Source: Dactylorhiza incarnata (Eukaryota; Streptophyta; Magnoliopsida; Asparagales; Orchidaceae). Taken from it: a stretch of 64,000 nucleotides of DNA. Position numbers and translations under genes: made by a program. Positions 36,116 to 46,286 of this stretch are shown here, in pieces. The notes below the pieces were generated by a model that worked only from the letters and a program-made list of their open reading frames with translations, searched no databases and was not told where the DNA came from. The stretch spans positions 7,526,001 through 7,590,000 of the forward strand of contig JAWHQI010000005.1 of assembly GCA_033032865.1 (NCBI GenBank), given 5' to 3'. Numbering within the stretch: position 1 is the first letter of the stretch; each line of letters begins with the position of its first letter.

Positions 36116-36439
36116 GCCTTCTAACAAAAGTAAACCTGGTAACATATATATATACTACGATCACAGGGCTTTTACAGATATACAAATGGAGTACATATAT
36201 GTAAAAACAAAAGCTATATCATATGTTTCCTACTAGATCATATCATTCAGGTATGTCATCACTAATGCCGAAGATATATACTTATAACTACATCTGGTGT
36301 AGGTCCGTGTCAAGATCTAGTGCGTATGCCTCAAGTGGTGTTGCTCAGCCCTGCCTGGCCTGGTCCTTCCTATCTGTGGGTCATCCTCTGTGACCTCATC
36401 ATCCTCATCCTCTCTCCGTTGCTCCATGCACTGCCCCTA

Positions 36440-37160
36440 AGCCTGACCTACCTATAGTCTAAGGGCAGAAAGCTCTAATGTGCCCAGGCTGCTGGCAAAG
36501 GAAGCAATTCCCTACGAAGGGAACATCTCATCGTGCGACTGGTGTGGGCTGGGGTGCTGGAGCTGGTCTGGGTGCTAGGGCTGGAGGTGCATGTCGAGGC
36601 TGAGGTGACTGCCTATAGGGATGGTGGCGATGACACTGCCTCCTGTCTCAGTCCTACCTTCGAGGGGCAATCCCTCTTTCTCATCCCTTGGTTAGGGGAT
36701 CCTCCACATGTCCTCTCCGCTGCTGGGCCACCATCCGTTGGTCCATCTCTAATGTGGCAGCATGCGTGGCAATCATGTGTAAGGTCGAATGTGCAATCAT
36801 GATCAAGGTCTGACGTAGGTCATCGCGCAGTCCTCGGTAGAACCTGGCGGCTCTGTCTCTATCTGTGGCAGCTAATGTCCCCGCGAAGCGGGCTAAGTGA
36901 ATGAACTCGCACTAGTACTCTAGCACGGTCCTCTCTCCCTGTCAGATGTGGAGGAATCGCTCATGGAGCGCGACTCGGTCGGCGTCTGAGATGAAGTGCT
37001 CCAGAAAGGCCTCGGAAAATTCTCCCTAGAGGATTGTGCTAAGTGGTCGCCCTATGAAAGTGGAGCGGCTGGCTTCCCTCCACTAGTCTCGGTCATAGCC
37101 CTCTAATAATGTCACCACTAGGGACACTGCGGCAATGGCGGGGCACATCATACCGACTAT
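36440..37160 (-). pseudogene. gag: gag remnant of element C
   Basis: A complete CX2CX4HX4C zinc knuckle (CFLCQQPGHIRAFC) is encoded around 36520-36478. Upstream on the minus strand, pieces of the capsid domain are visible in several frames, with stops. The N-terminus is missing at the junction with element D. Confidence 0.72.
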
Positions 37161-37317
37161 TGTTGGAAAATTATCTTCCGCATCTCCTAGGTTTGAGAAT
37201 AACAAATCCTATGTGTATTTGATCTTGTGTTTTTAAGTGTGCAGGAAACAAAGTCCATATGACTCAAGGATGACATAAGAAGGTTGCCCCCAAAATTGGG
37301 CCAATAATTCCAACATG

Positions 37318-37553
37318 CCCACTAGCGCCGGTGGTAGCACCTAGCTCCCGGCGCTAGCGATGATTAGCGCAATCCCGGGAGTACATTTAGAAGGAGCTAG
37401 CGCCAGGCGGTAGCGGATAGCGTTAGCGGTAGCGCGGAGCACGGAGCACGGAAGGCAAGAGAGAAATGTTTCCTCGGACTGAAGATTCTCCCGCGCACAA
37501 TAATGCCTAATCCGGGATAGCGTCGGCGGTAGCGCTAGCGCAGGCGCTAGCGC
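37318..37553. repeat. GCGCTAGCGC / GGCGGTAGC word array
   Basis: Perfect 10-bp palindromes GCGCTAGCGC lie at 37532-37541 and 37544-37553. GGCGGTAGCG, TAGCGCCGGTGGTAGC, GGCGCTAGCG and GCGTTAGCGG fill the rest. The array ends 7 bp before the TATA box. Confidence 0.88.
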
Positions 37554-37559
37554 TGAGGC

Positions 37560-37567
37560 TATAAATT
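37560..37567 (+). promoter_or_regulatory. TATA box of the element D LTR
   Basis: TATAAATT followed by AGACCCC, right after the word array. Confidence 0.7.
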
Positions 37568-38246
37568 AGACCCCTCTTCTCTCGTTTCTAACACACATTA
37601 GAGAGATAGGTGGAGTGTTAGAATTCTAGAGCTTGATTTGGCCGAATGTTGATCTCCCACCAAAGCTCTGTGGATTTCTGAAGGAGAATCTCTTCACGCC
37701 GGATCCAAACGACGTCCGCTTCAACAACGCTTATTCTACAGCGAATCTTCGTATCCAACTTCAGAAGTTCTTTAAGAGGGAGTTTTTATTATTATCTTTC
37801 ATATTCTTTGTAAACTGTTAGAGAATTCGCCTCATGTTGGCGACTAGGTCTGGGTAGGACTTAGGGCTGAAATTCGCCTCGTATTGGCGACTAGATCTAG
37901 GCTAGGTCTAGGGGTGCTCAAGGCCATATCCAGGGTTGGATTGGCTAGAGCGGCTTGAGGCCGAATCCGGGGAAGGATAGGCTAGGGCCACCGGTTCGTG
38001 GGGATGCGAGTCGGGATATAAAATAAAAAGAGTTTATTATTATTCGCCACCGATTTCTAGCGTTATAGAAATCAATTTCTGTAAAACTACATTTCATATT
38101 AATAAAGCATGTCTCTACTTTATTTCACTTGGTTTGTTTGATTTCTCACCTTCTTAATCACGTATTGTTTCAAGATAATCAAAATATAAGAAAAAGTTTT
38201 AAAACCCTTATTCACCCCCCCTAAGAGCGCCTACCGATCCAACAAG

Positions 38247-38260
38247 TGGTATCAGAGCGG
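38247..38260 (+). other. Primer binding site of element D
   Basis: TGGTATCAGAGCGG matches the Met-tRNA primer site used by most plant copia elements and lies 2 bp after the LTR. Confidence 0.9.
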
Positions 38261-38292
38261 TTTTATTCCAATCAGCTTAACAACCAGGAATA

Positions 38293-38614
38293 ATGGCGTC
38301 TCATGATCTCACTTTTCCGGAGGGTCAGGGTTTTAGTCGACCACCTCTTTTTTCTGGGTCAGATTTCAATTACTGGAAAAATCGAATGATGTGTTTTCTA
38401 ATGACCATGGATATGGAAGTATGGAACATGGTAGAAGTTCGATACTCATCCTCCTACAATAGTAGTGGGAGAGCCGACGTTACTGAAACTTAAGAATAAA
38501 TGGGATGATAACGATAAACTAAGGTGCAAAAATAATGCTAAGGCAATGAACGTTTTATTTTGCGCTCTAAATAGAACTGAGCTTAATAGAATTTCTGCAT
38601 GTGTAACTGCTTAT
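38293..38614 (+). pseudogene. gag: gag of element D, 5' part
   Basis: The protein starts at 38293 (MASHDLTFPEGQGFSRPPLF) with FNYWKNRMMCFLMT, typical for copia gag. A one-base indel near 38445 moves the frame; coding continues with PTLLKLKNKWDDNDKLR and NVLFCALNRTELNRI. It is cut by element G at 38614 inside CTTAT and resumes at 51199. Confidence 0.85.
38610..38614. other. Left target-site duplication of G (CTTAT)
   Basis: CTTAT at 38610-38614 and again at 51194-51198. Joining the flanks restores the gag frame of D across the site. Confidence 0.95.
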
Positions 38615-39275
38615 TGTACAACCCTCATTCTCCGAGGGTGGACCCCCCCCCCCCCCCCAAGGCCACGTAGGCAGAAGTCAAAGTCAAAGAGGTCAACACA
38701 GAGCCCGGCAGTTCAAGGCAGAGAAGAGAAGGCCTCGGCGAGTATACAGGCAATACTCGCCAGATTGGCGAGTATGGAACAGAAGACCTGGCGACTATTG
38801 GTCCGGCGTGTGCGAGCAGCACCCAATACTCGCCAGTGGGCGACTATGGCAGGATACTCGCCGAGTAACCCATAGTCGCCAGGTTGGGGGGCTGGGCTAT
38901 AAACCCCCCCCCCCTACCCCTTGGTTTTCCTATAAATAGGACCCCAGGGGTACTTGGATTGGCACCTGGACTTGAGCTTTCGAAACCCTGCTCTTGCATT
39001 CTAGAATCTGTCGCACTTGGTCGCTACTCCCGGTACTAGCCAAGTCGGTGTCTTCCTCGTACCTTGCTCGGCCATTCTTTGGTCTTGGAGGGGAAGTCTC
39101 TTCGGAGCTTCTGGGTACGTGGTGGGACCTCCCTGTCGCAGCACCTGGGGTCTTGTTTGTTGCTCTTCTAGCTTCTTCGTCGTTGTCAGCCAAGCCATCT
39201 CGTCGGGCTGCTGGGCGAGTAGCCTCCGGCTGCATCGGTCCGAATCTTGAGGTCAGGATTTTCCTGGCGTCAACA
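38615..39275 (+). repeat. 5' LTR of element G
   Basis: TGTACAACC to CGTCAACA. Words ATACTCGCC, GGCGAGTAT and variants fill 38730-38880, TATA is at 38931. A 9-bp stem with a 5-base loop (ATACTCGCC / GGCGAGTAT) is at 38753-38775. Confidence 0.95.
38931..38938 (+). promoter_or_regulatory. TATA box of the G 5' LTR
   Basis: TATAAATAGGACCCC. It is repeated at 50849 in the 3' LTR. A second candidate, CTATAAACCCC, is 34 bp upstream. Confidence 0.75.
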
Positions 39276-39276
39276 C

Positions 39277-39297
39277 TTTGGTGCGGTGAGCGTGGAC
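39277..39297 (+). other. Primer binding site region of element G
   Basis: TTTGGTGCGGTGAGCGTGG follows the LTR at once. Element B has the same block at its LTR end. I did not match it to a specific tRNA. Confidence 0.65.
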
Positions 39298-39333
39298 CGT
39301 AGTCGTTGGAAGAAAGTTCGGCAAGAAGGCGAG

Positions 39334-41937
39334 ATGGTCGTAGGTGGCGACCATGAGGAGGAGGTCGGCAACTCGACGGGAACTGGCAGGTTCGTGACGC
39401 TGGAGGTTTTCGAAGCCTTCGCGCAGCGCATGGAGGGAGCCATGCGAGCAGCGCTTCATCCGCGCGCCGAGGTCACTGCGACCTCGCCGCATCGCCCAGT
39501 TCCGTCCGAGGGAGGGATTCCCCCTCGGCGAGCAGGAAAGGAGCACATGGAAGATGAAACCGAGCGACTAAGGAGGTCGCAATTTTACCAGCCAACCTCG
39601 CAAGGTATTCGCTTCCGCGAGCCGTGCGAGCAGGGGAGATACCCGGATACTCGCCCATATGGCGAGTATGGTGGTGATACTCGCCAAGTGGAGGATCGTC
39701 GCCGGACAGGAGGGAGGAGCCCCTTCTGCGAGGAGATTCTCGCCGCGCCCGTGCCAGAAGGATTCAGGGACCCAGCCTTGAATTACTATTCGGGAAAGGA
39801 AGACCCCGTCAGACACATCCAATGGTTCGAGGATATAGTCTCTATCTGAACCATGCCGGACGCCTTCAAGTGCAGGTTGTTTGCCATTACCTTCCGAGCA
39901 AAGGCCTGGGACTGGTTCCACCAGTTTCCCGCAGGCTCAATCTACTGCTTCGAAGACCTGTGTCGTGGGCTGACGACCCGGTTCGACACGGCCAGGAAGC
40001 TGAAGAAGGAGGCAACGACCCTGTTCTACCTCGTGCAAGGGCCAGATGAGGCACTGGGACCTTACATCGAGCGCTTCCAGGAGGAGGTTCTGCAAATCCA
40101 GGAGGTGGATAGCAACATCTTGTTGCTGGCCCTGACATTCGGCATCAGTCAAGGCCTCTTCAAGTTGGAGCTCAGTGAGAACCCACCCTACTCCTACGAC
40201 AACCTCATTCAGAGGGCCAATAAGTTTGTCCGGGGAGAGGCCTCCAACCCTGACTTCTTGGCAAGGTTGGCACGGGTGACCAGAGGCGACCGTGAAGAGA
40301 GGGATGGGATCCCTGAGAAAAGGAAGAGAGAGGATACCCGAAGGGAGGGAAGGAAGTGGCCGGAGCGGCAAGAAGAGAAGAAGAAGGAGGAGCTCAGGAG
40401 GAAGGAAACCGGGAGGATCGTGGAGAGAAGGCCCGTCGAGTCCCCTGAGCGTCAGGAGGAGGGAAGACGCTACCAGGTCCCCGTCAACCGGCCACCTTGG
40501 AGGCCGGCTGGACGGCATCAGCGTCAGGACCAAAGGGGGAGATCCCCAGAAAGAGGGCCCTTTCGCCAACCAGAGAGGCGTCAGGAGAGGAGGAGAGATG
40601 AAGCAATGGCGGTAGCCGGGCGAGGCCGCCGTCAAGGAAGGAAGAAGCCGAAGCCTAGGAGGCGTCAAGAAGAAGAGGTTCCTCTCTACTGCGACTTCCA
40701 CCAGGTGGGGGGACATGCCATGGCTGCCTGCCCAGACTTTTGGGAAGCCCGAAGGAGGCTGGCAGCAGGAGAGGCTGGAGGAGAGCAGAGGAGGATGGAG
40801 GCCCCTGCCGAGCCACAGGCAGGGCAGGCTGCAGTCGTTCGCAGGAGGAACGAGGATCGGGTCGACCAGGGAGGTCGGGGAGACCTGGGCCAGGGAGGCC
40901 GAGTTGGAGTAATCCATGGGGGAGCAGGGCTGGAAGCTTCCCGCAAGGGAAGCCTCCATCAGATCTACCGCAGGAGTGTCGCCTCGACCTCACAAGCACC
41001 GCCCCCAATGGAGGAGATTACCTTTTCCGAGGAGGACATGCTAGGGAACGCGAATCCCTTCCATGATGCCCTCGTGATTCAAGCCGCGGTGGAGGACTTC
41101 ACCGTTGATCGGATTCTGATCGACAACGGTAGCTCTGTAAACGTCATCTTCAAGGGGACGTTTGACGGACTGGGAGTCGAAGCTGCCAGGGTTCGGGCAC
41201 CTGATGGTCCCCTCTTCGGCTTCTCCGGAGAGAAGAAGGAAGTGGAAGGAGGAGCTGATCTCCTTGTAACGCTCGGTGGCACCTCCATCAGCTGTCGATT
41301 CATCATCGTCGACGCCCCGAGCTGTTACAGGGCCATCTTTGGGAGGCCGCTTCTCAACGCCTTCAAAGCCGTCCCATCCTCCTACCATCAATGCTTGAAG
41401 TACTGTAAGGGAGACGTCCAGGTGAGGATCAGGAGCGATCCAAGAGCTGCTAGGGAGTGCTATCTTAGCGCCGTCAGTACCATCAGCTGGATGGCTGACG
41501 CGGAAGAGTTCGAAAAAGTGCTGGAGAGCCCGGCCAGGCTGGAAGTGGCTGAAGAGGTCGAGGAGATCGAGGTACTCTCTGCAGCGGGAGTGCCGGGGCT
41601 GCTGAAGATTGGCGGGTCGCTGAAGACCGAAGAGAAGATCGAGATGGCGGCGTGTCTGCAGAAGAACGTCGACATCTTTGCTTGGAGCGCAGCCGAGATG
41701 CCAGGAGTCGACCCTGAGGTTGCGTGTCATCGCCTCAACCTGGATCCCACTGTCCAGCCCGTCCGCCAGAAGAAAAGGAGAACCGCCACCATCCTCGCCA
41801 AGCCAATTAGGGAGGAGGTTAAAAAACTGCTTGATGCAGGTTTTGTGTCAGAGATCCAGTACCCAGGCTGGGTCTCCAATGTTGTAATGGTGACAAAGGC
41901 GGGGGAAGCTGGAGAATGTGTGTGGATTTTTCCTTAA
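39334..41937 (+). CDS. gag-pro: gag-protease of element G (one in-frame stop)
   Basis: One frame from the Met at 39334 (MVVGGDHEEEVG) to 41937, with a single TGA at 39847-39849 where CGA is the likely ancestor. The N-terminal part is disordered and includes the word hairpin at 39647-39669. The capsid domain (AWDWFHQFPAGS, LTTRFDTARKLKKEAT, about 39900-40250) is followed by a long charged Arg/Glu/Lys stretch and a zinc-finger-like CDFHQVGGHAMAAC (40690). The protease has RILIDNGSSVNVIF near 41110. The frame runs on into the RT start (VKKLLDAGFVSEIQYPGWVSNVVMV) and is lost by a one-base change in a G-run at 41901-41905. Confidence 0.9.
39647..39685 (+). repeat. Word hairpin inside G gag
   Basis: ATACTCGCC, CATAT, GGCGAGTAT at 39647-39669 form the same 9-bp stem with 5-base loop as in the LTR U3; another ATACTCGCC is at 39677-39685. 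In frame they encode DTRPYGEYGGDTR. Confidence 0.92.
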
Positions 41938-44762
41938 TGAATAAAAGCTGCCCGAAGGATTGTTATCCCTTGCCTCGAATCGACGAGCTGGTTGATTCGG
42001 CCGTCGTTTTTTCTGTGATGAGTTTCCTTGATGCGTTTTCAGGATATCACCAGATCCGGATGCATCCCCCCGATTGCCGCGATGTCTCCTTCATCACCGA
42101 CGATGGCTGCTACAGCTACAAAATGATGCCCTTCGGTTTGAAGAATGCGGGAGCCACTTATCAACGGATGATGGACCATATTTTCAAGGAGCAAAAGGGG
42201 AGGAACCTGGAGGTGTATGTGGACGACCTCTTGATCAAAAGCAAGAGTGTCCAGGAACACATAACCGATCAGGTAGAGACCTTCGCGACGCTAAGAAGAT
42301 TCAAGATGAGGCTCAATCCGACGAAGTGCGTCTTCGGAGCGGGCAGGGGGAAGTTTCTGGGACATCTCCTTACTCCGAGGGGAGTAGAGCCTAACCCCGA
42401 CAAGGTTAAGGCGATCCTGGAGATGTCATCCCCAAAAACGATGAAGGAAGTCCAAAGGTTGACAGGCAGGCTGGCGGGTCTTAGCCGCTTCCTCTCGAAG
42501 GCCGGAGAGAAGTGCTCTCCATTCTTCAAAACGCTCCGCAAAACAGAAAGCTTCGAGTGGACCGAAGAATGTGAGATGGCATTCGGAAGGCTGAAGAAGC
42601 AGTTGACTCAGACACCTCTCCTTCAGAGCCCGAAGGAAGGCGAAGACCTGCTCATCTACCTAGGAGTAGGAGCTGAGGCAGTTAGCTCCATCTTGGTCTG
42701 TGAAGAAGGGAAGAGGCAGCTACCTATCTACTATGTCAGCCGGGTGCTGAAGAAGGCGGAGCTGAAGTATCCAATCCTGGAAAAGCTTGCCTTCGCCTTG
42801 GTGGTGTCGGCACGAAAGCTCCGGCCTTATTTTCAGGCTCACTCCATCCGAGTGGTGATTGATCATCCTCTCCGCAATGTCCTAGAGGGAGTGGAGCATT
42901 CAGGGAGGTTGGCGAAATGGTCGGTAGAACTCAGCGAGTTCGACATTTCCTTCTCTCCCCGAGTAGCGATCAAGGCCCAGGCAGTAGCAGACTTCTTGGC
43001 TGACTTCTCGGTGGAAGCGGAGCCAGGTGAAGAGGTGCTCAATCCAATTCCTTGGAAGATGTTTGTTGATGGAGCTTCGGGCAAAAGCTCTGTGGGGGTG
43101 GGCATCGTGCTCGTCAGCCCACAGGGAACAAGAATCGAGCAAGCCGTCGAGATCCTCTTCCCCGTCACAAACAACAAGGCAGAATACGAGGCCATAGTGG
43201 CAGGCTTGCGCCTTGCCAAGGAGCTGGGGATCCGTGATGTCCGGGCTTTCACGGACTCAATGGTGGTCGCGTCGCAGATTCGAGGCGAGTTCGAGGTGCG
43301 CGACACCATCTTGCAGAAGTACCTGGTAAAAGTGAAAGGGCTGATGGGAGGCTTCCAATCCTTCTTCGTCGAACATGTGCCAAGGGAGGAGAACTCGGCA
43401 GCAGATCGCCTCGCCAAGTACGGGCCAAGGGCCGGAGGAACTATCACCGAGCTGTTCCGCCCGTCCATTGAAGAGGGAGAGATGATGGAGATCGAGCAAC
43501 GCCCCTCGTGGATGGATCCCTTCGTGGCATTCCTGGCCAGCGGCCAGCTCCCGGCAGACGAAGGGGATAAAAGAAGATTTCGGTACAAGGCGGCATACTA
43601 CCTCCTGCAAGATGGGGAGCTGTACCGCAAGACCATCTCGGGCCCCCTGTCCAGATGTGTTTCCGAAGACCAAGTACCCCGAGTGTTGGAGGAGATCCAC
43701 TCGGGAGAGTGTGGAAGTCATTCTGGGACTCGCACTTTGGAGCAGAGGGTATTGAGGCATGGTTACTTCTGGCCTACTATCCGGAAGGATGCTGAGATCT
43801 TCTCGAAGAAGTGCCAGAAGTGCCAGCTCTTCGCCCCCCTTCAGTTGCAGCCGGCCCAGCAGCTCCGATCGATCATCTCCCCATGGCCGTTCGCCATCTG
43901 GGGGATGGACTTGATCGGCCCTTTCCCTCAAGCCAGTGGACAACGAAAGTTCGTTCTCGTCATGATCGACTACTTCTCCAAGTGGATCGAGGCCAAAGCC
44001 CTGGCCAAGACTACCTCTCAAGTCGTGAAGAACTTCATCTGGGGAGAGATCGTCTGCAGATTCGGGATCCCTCTCGCCATCATCACCGACAATGGTCCCC
44101 AGTTCGCCAGCTTGGAACTGGAAGACTTTTGTAGGCAGTTAGGAACCGACCTTCGGTTCGCCTCCGTACATCACCCAAGGAGCAATGGCCAAGTGGAGGC
44201 CGCCAACAAACTGATCATCAACCTACTGAAGAAGAAGGTGGAGAACCTAAGAGGTAACTGGGCAGACCAGCTCCCCTCGGTCCTGTGAGCTCTGAGGACC
44301 ACTCCTAGCTCAGCCACAGGGGAAACACCGTTCAAACTCTCTCACGGGTCGGAAGCTCTCATTCCAGTAGAGTTCGAAGTCAGAAGCCCAAGGGTGGTAG
44401 CTGCAGAAGACGGAAGCGAAGAATGGCGACTAGAGAATGAAGCGGGTCAAAAGCTATCTCTCGACTACATCGAGGAACTCCGAGATTTAGCTTCAGCCAG
44501 GCAAGAGGAGATCAAGCGCCGGATGGCAAAACATTTTGACAAAAATGTTCGCCTCAAACAATTCCAAGCAGGTGATCTGGTCCTAAAAAAGGTGGACGCA
44601 GCAGGAAGGTCTGCGGCCGTCGGGAAGCTCAACCCGAACTGGGAAGGACCGTTCATCATCCAGGAAGCACTCCTGACAGGAGGATACCGCTTACAGAACC
44701 AAGAAGGCGAGCTGCTAGGGAGCACCTGGAGCGGCGATGACCTGAAAAGGTTTTATCCCTAA
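41916..44762 (+). CDS. pol: pol of element G: RT, two RNase H domains, integrase
   Basis: It makes and inserts the DNA copy. RT: FLDAFSGYHQIRM, MPFGLKNAGATYQRMM, and catalytic EVYVDDLLIKS (about 42220). First RNase H 42560-42990. A second, archaeal-type RNase H follows at 43050-43440 (MFVDGASGKSSVGVGIV, NKAEYEAIVAGLRLAKELG). Integrase: His-His-Cys-Cys finger near 43690-43840 (HSGECGSH, CQKCQLF), core WGMDLIGPF, ITDNGPQF, HPRSNGQVEAANK. A TGA at 44286-44288 (TGG expected) breaks the integrase C-terminus, which continues in frame to 44762. The start overlaps gag-pro because of the 41901 indel; the ancestor was one frame. Confidence 0.93.
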
Positions 44763-46286
44763 GTGGGAATGTGTATATCCCATCCTTGTAAATTCATTTC
44801 TTTGAATAAAATCTGCATCTCCCTGAAACATGGGGCGAGGCAGCTTCTTTCACATCAACAACGTTTTCATACTAAAGAAGTCAGGTGAAGTCAATCTCCA
44901 CGCTAGGTTGGAAAATGAGCCTCCGACTTAACCCTCGTAAAAACTCAGAACGGATGATGGGGCAGTGCCTCGGGTGTGCGTTCCCTTAAGACCAAGCCTC
45001 TGCAATGACGGCCGAGATCAGCTCCCCCCTTGCATGTTGGCCGCGGTTCCCACCGACTGCATTTCTCGTCCGACTGTAGAGATTACCAGGAAGAAGCCTG
45101 GACGCCGACCTTCCGATTCGGCGAAGGGATGATCGATTTCACTAGCTCAGGGAACCCTTGAAAAAAGGCGTCGTGTACCCTCGAGAGCTAAAAAGCTCGC
45201 AGCAAAGCATTTCATTTTCTAAATTATTGTGTTAGATCATATGAGTTATTGTGCCTAAAGTGTGCTTAACTCCCTGCTAAACTCATTGAGCAACAGGAAG
45301 CAGGTCCGATCCACATCCAGCATCCAAGTAGGATGGAGGCCTCGGGATGGTGTGTCCCGTTGGATCTCCCCGACTGCCACTCCCTGCTTGACGTCGTCCT
45401 ATATCAACATTCGCCGCCGCAGGTTGGAAGACGAGCCTCCGACTTGACCCTTGTAAAAACTCAGAACGGATGATGGGACAGTGCCTCGGATGTGCGTTCC
45501 CTTAAGACCAAGCCTCTGCAATGACGGCCGAGATCAGCTCCCCCCTTGCATGTTGGCCGCGGTTCCCACCGACTGCATTTCTCGTCCGGCTGTAGAGATT
45601 ACTAGGGTAAAGTCTGGAAGCCGATACTCCAACTTGAGAAGGGGAGCGATCGATTCGACCGGCCAAAGGATGGAGACCTCGGGAGAGTGTATCCCCTTGG
45701 ATCTCCCCGACCGTCATTCCCTACTTAACGTCACTCTTCGTCGACATCCGACATCCAAGTAGGATGGAGGCCTCGGGAAGATATGTCCCTCCAGGCCTCC
45801 CCGACTGCCGTTCCCTATCTCTTTCCCCTTCAAAATTTATTGAACGAGTCTAATTAACTCTTCACCAGGTACAGAGCGAGGCCTTGAGAGCATGTGTCCT
45901 TCGGAACCCTCCAAGTCGCCTCCACAGCTCGACTCCACCAAGGGAGATATTGAAGAGTGCGAGTATACATGCGCGAGTACCTAGGCGAGTATACAGGTGC
46001 GAGCATGATGTGCGAGTATACAGGTGCGAGCATGACGTGCGAGTATATAGGTGCGAGAATGAAGAAATACACCATCTCGCCACAATCCTAAGAGCCTAGC
46101 GAGCACACAATCTCGCCTCGAGCCTAGGAGCTTAAGCGGCATTCAGACAATAAAGAAAACACCAAGAAAACAGGCGAGCAAAAGCTTTGACTTTTCCATA
46201 TGTAAATATTTGATGTCTATAAACAAAAGAATCTGCAAGGTGTTTACAAAAGGTCGCCGGGCGAGCAAAAAAGGGTACCCAGGCGA
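44763..46286 (+). repeat. G post-pol region with 516-bp and shorter repeats
   Basis: No coding sequence is visible. Blocks at about 44925-45130 and 45440-45650 are near copies 516 bp apart. GGATGGAGGCCTCGGGA followed by TTGGATCTCCCCGAC recurs at about 45330, 45670 and 45760. At 45955-46060 a unit of about 31 bp (GTGCGAGCATGATGTGCGAG) repeats three to four times and leads into the word-rich antisense region. Confidence 0.8.

Larger units (their letters stand above)
30920..37160 (-). mobile_element. Element C: Tekay-type gypsy element, minus strand, 5' part cut off
   Basis: On the minus strand the order is gag with zinc knuckle, protease, RT, RNase H, integrase with chromodomain-like end, then 3' LTR. 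The gag N-terminus and 5' LTR are absent because copia element D starts at 37161. Similarity to element A is clear at the protein level but the LTRs differ. Confidence 0.87.
37161..38244 (+). repeat. 5' LTR of element D (1084 bp)
   Basis: It starts TGTTGGAAAATTATC and ends GATCCAACA, two bases before TGGTATCAGAGC. U3 contains a GCGCTAGCGC word array, a TATA box is at 37560, and a TTATTCACCCCCCC tract comes just before the end. Confidence 0.9.

Noticed and set aside
38730..38880. Word arrays considered as CRISPR repeats or satellite DNA
   Set aside because: Spacing is irregular, words occur in both orientations, and the setting is a plant LTR; no array-like spacer structure.
39937..40959. 340-codon minus-strand ORF opposite G gag, and other minus ORFs at 41041-41730, 42863-43588 and 43257-44021
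   Set aside because: They mirror the codon pattern of the conserved gag-pol strand, lack domains, promoter and splice logic, and are explained by GC-rich codon bias.
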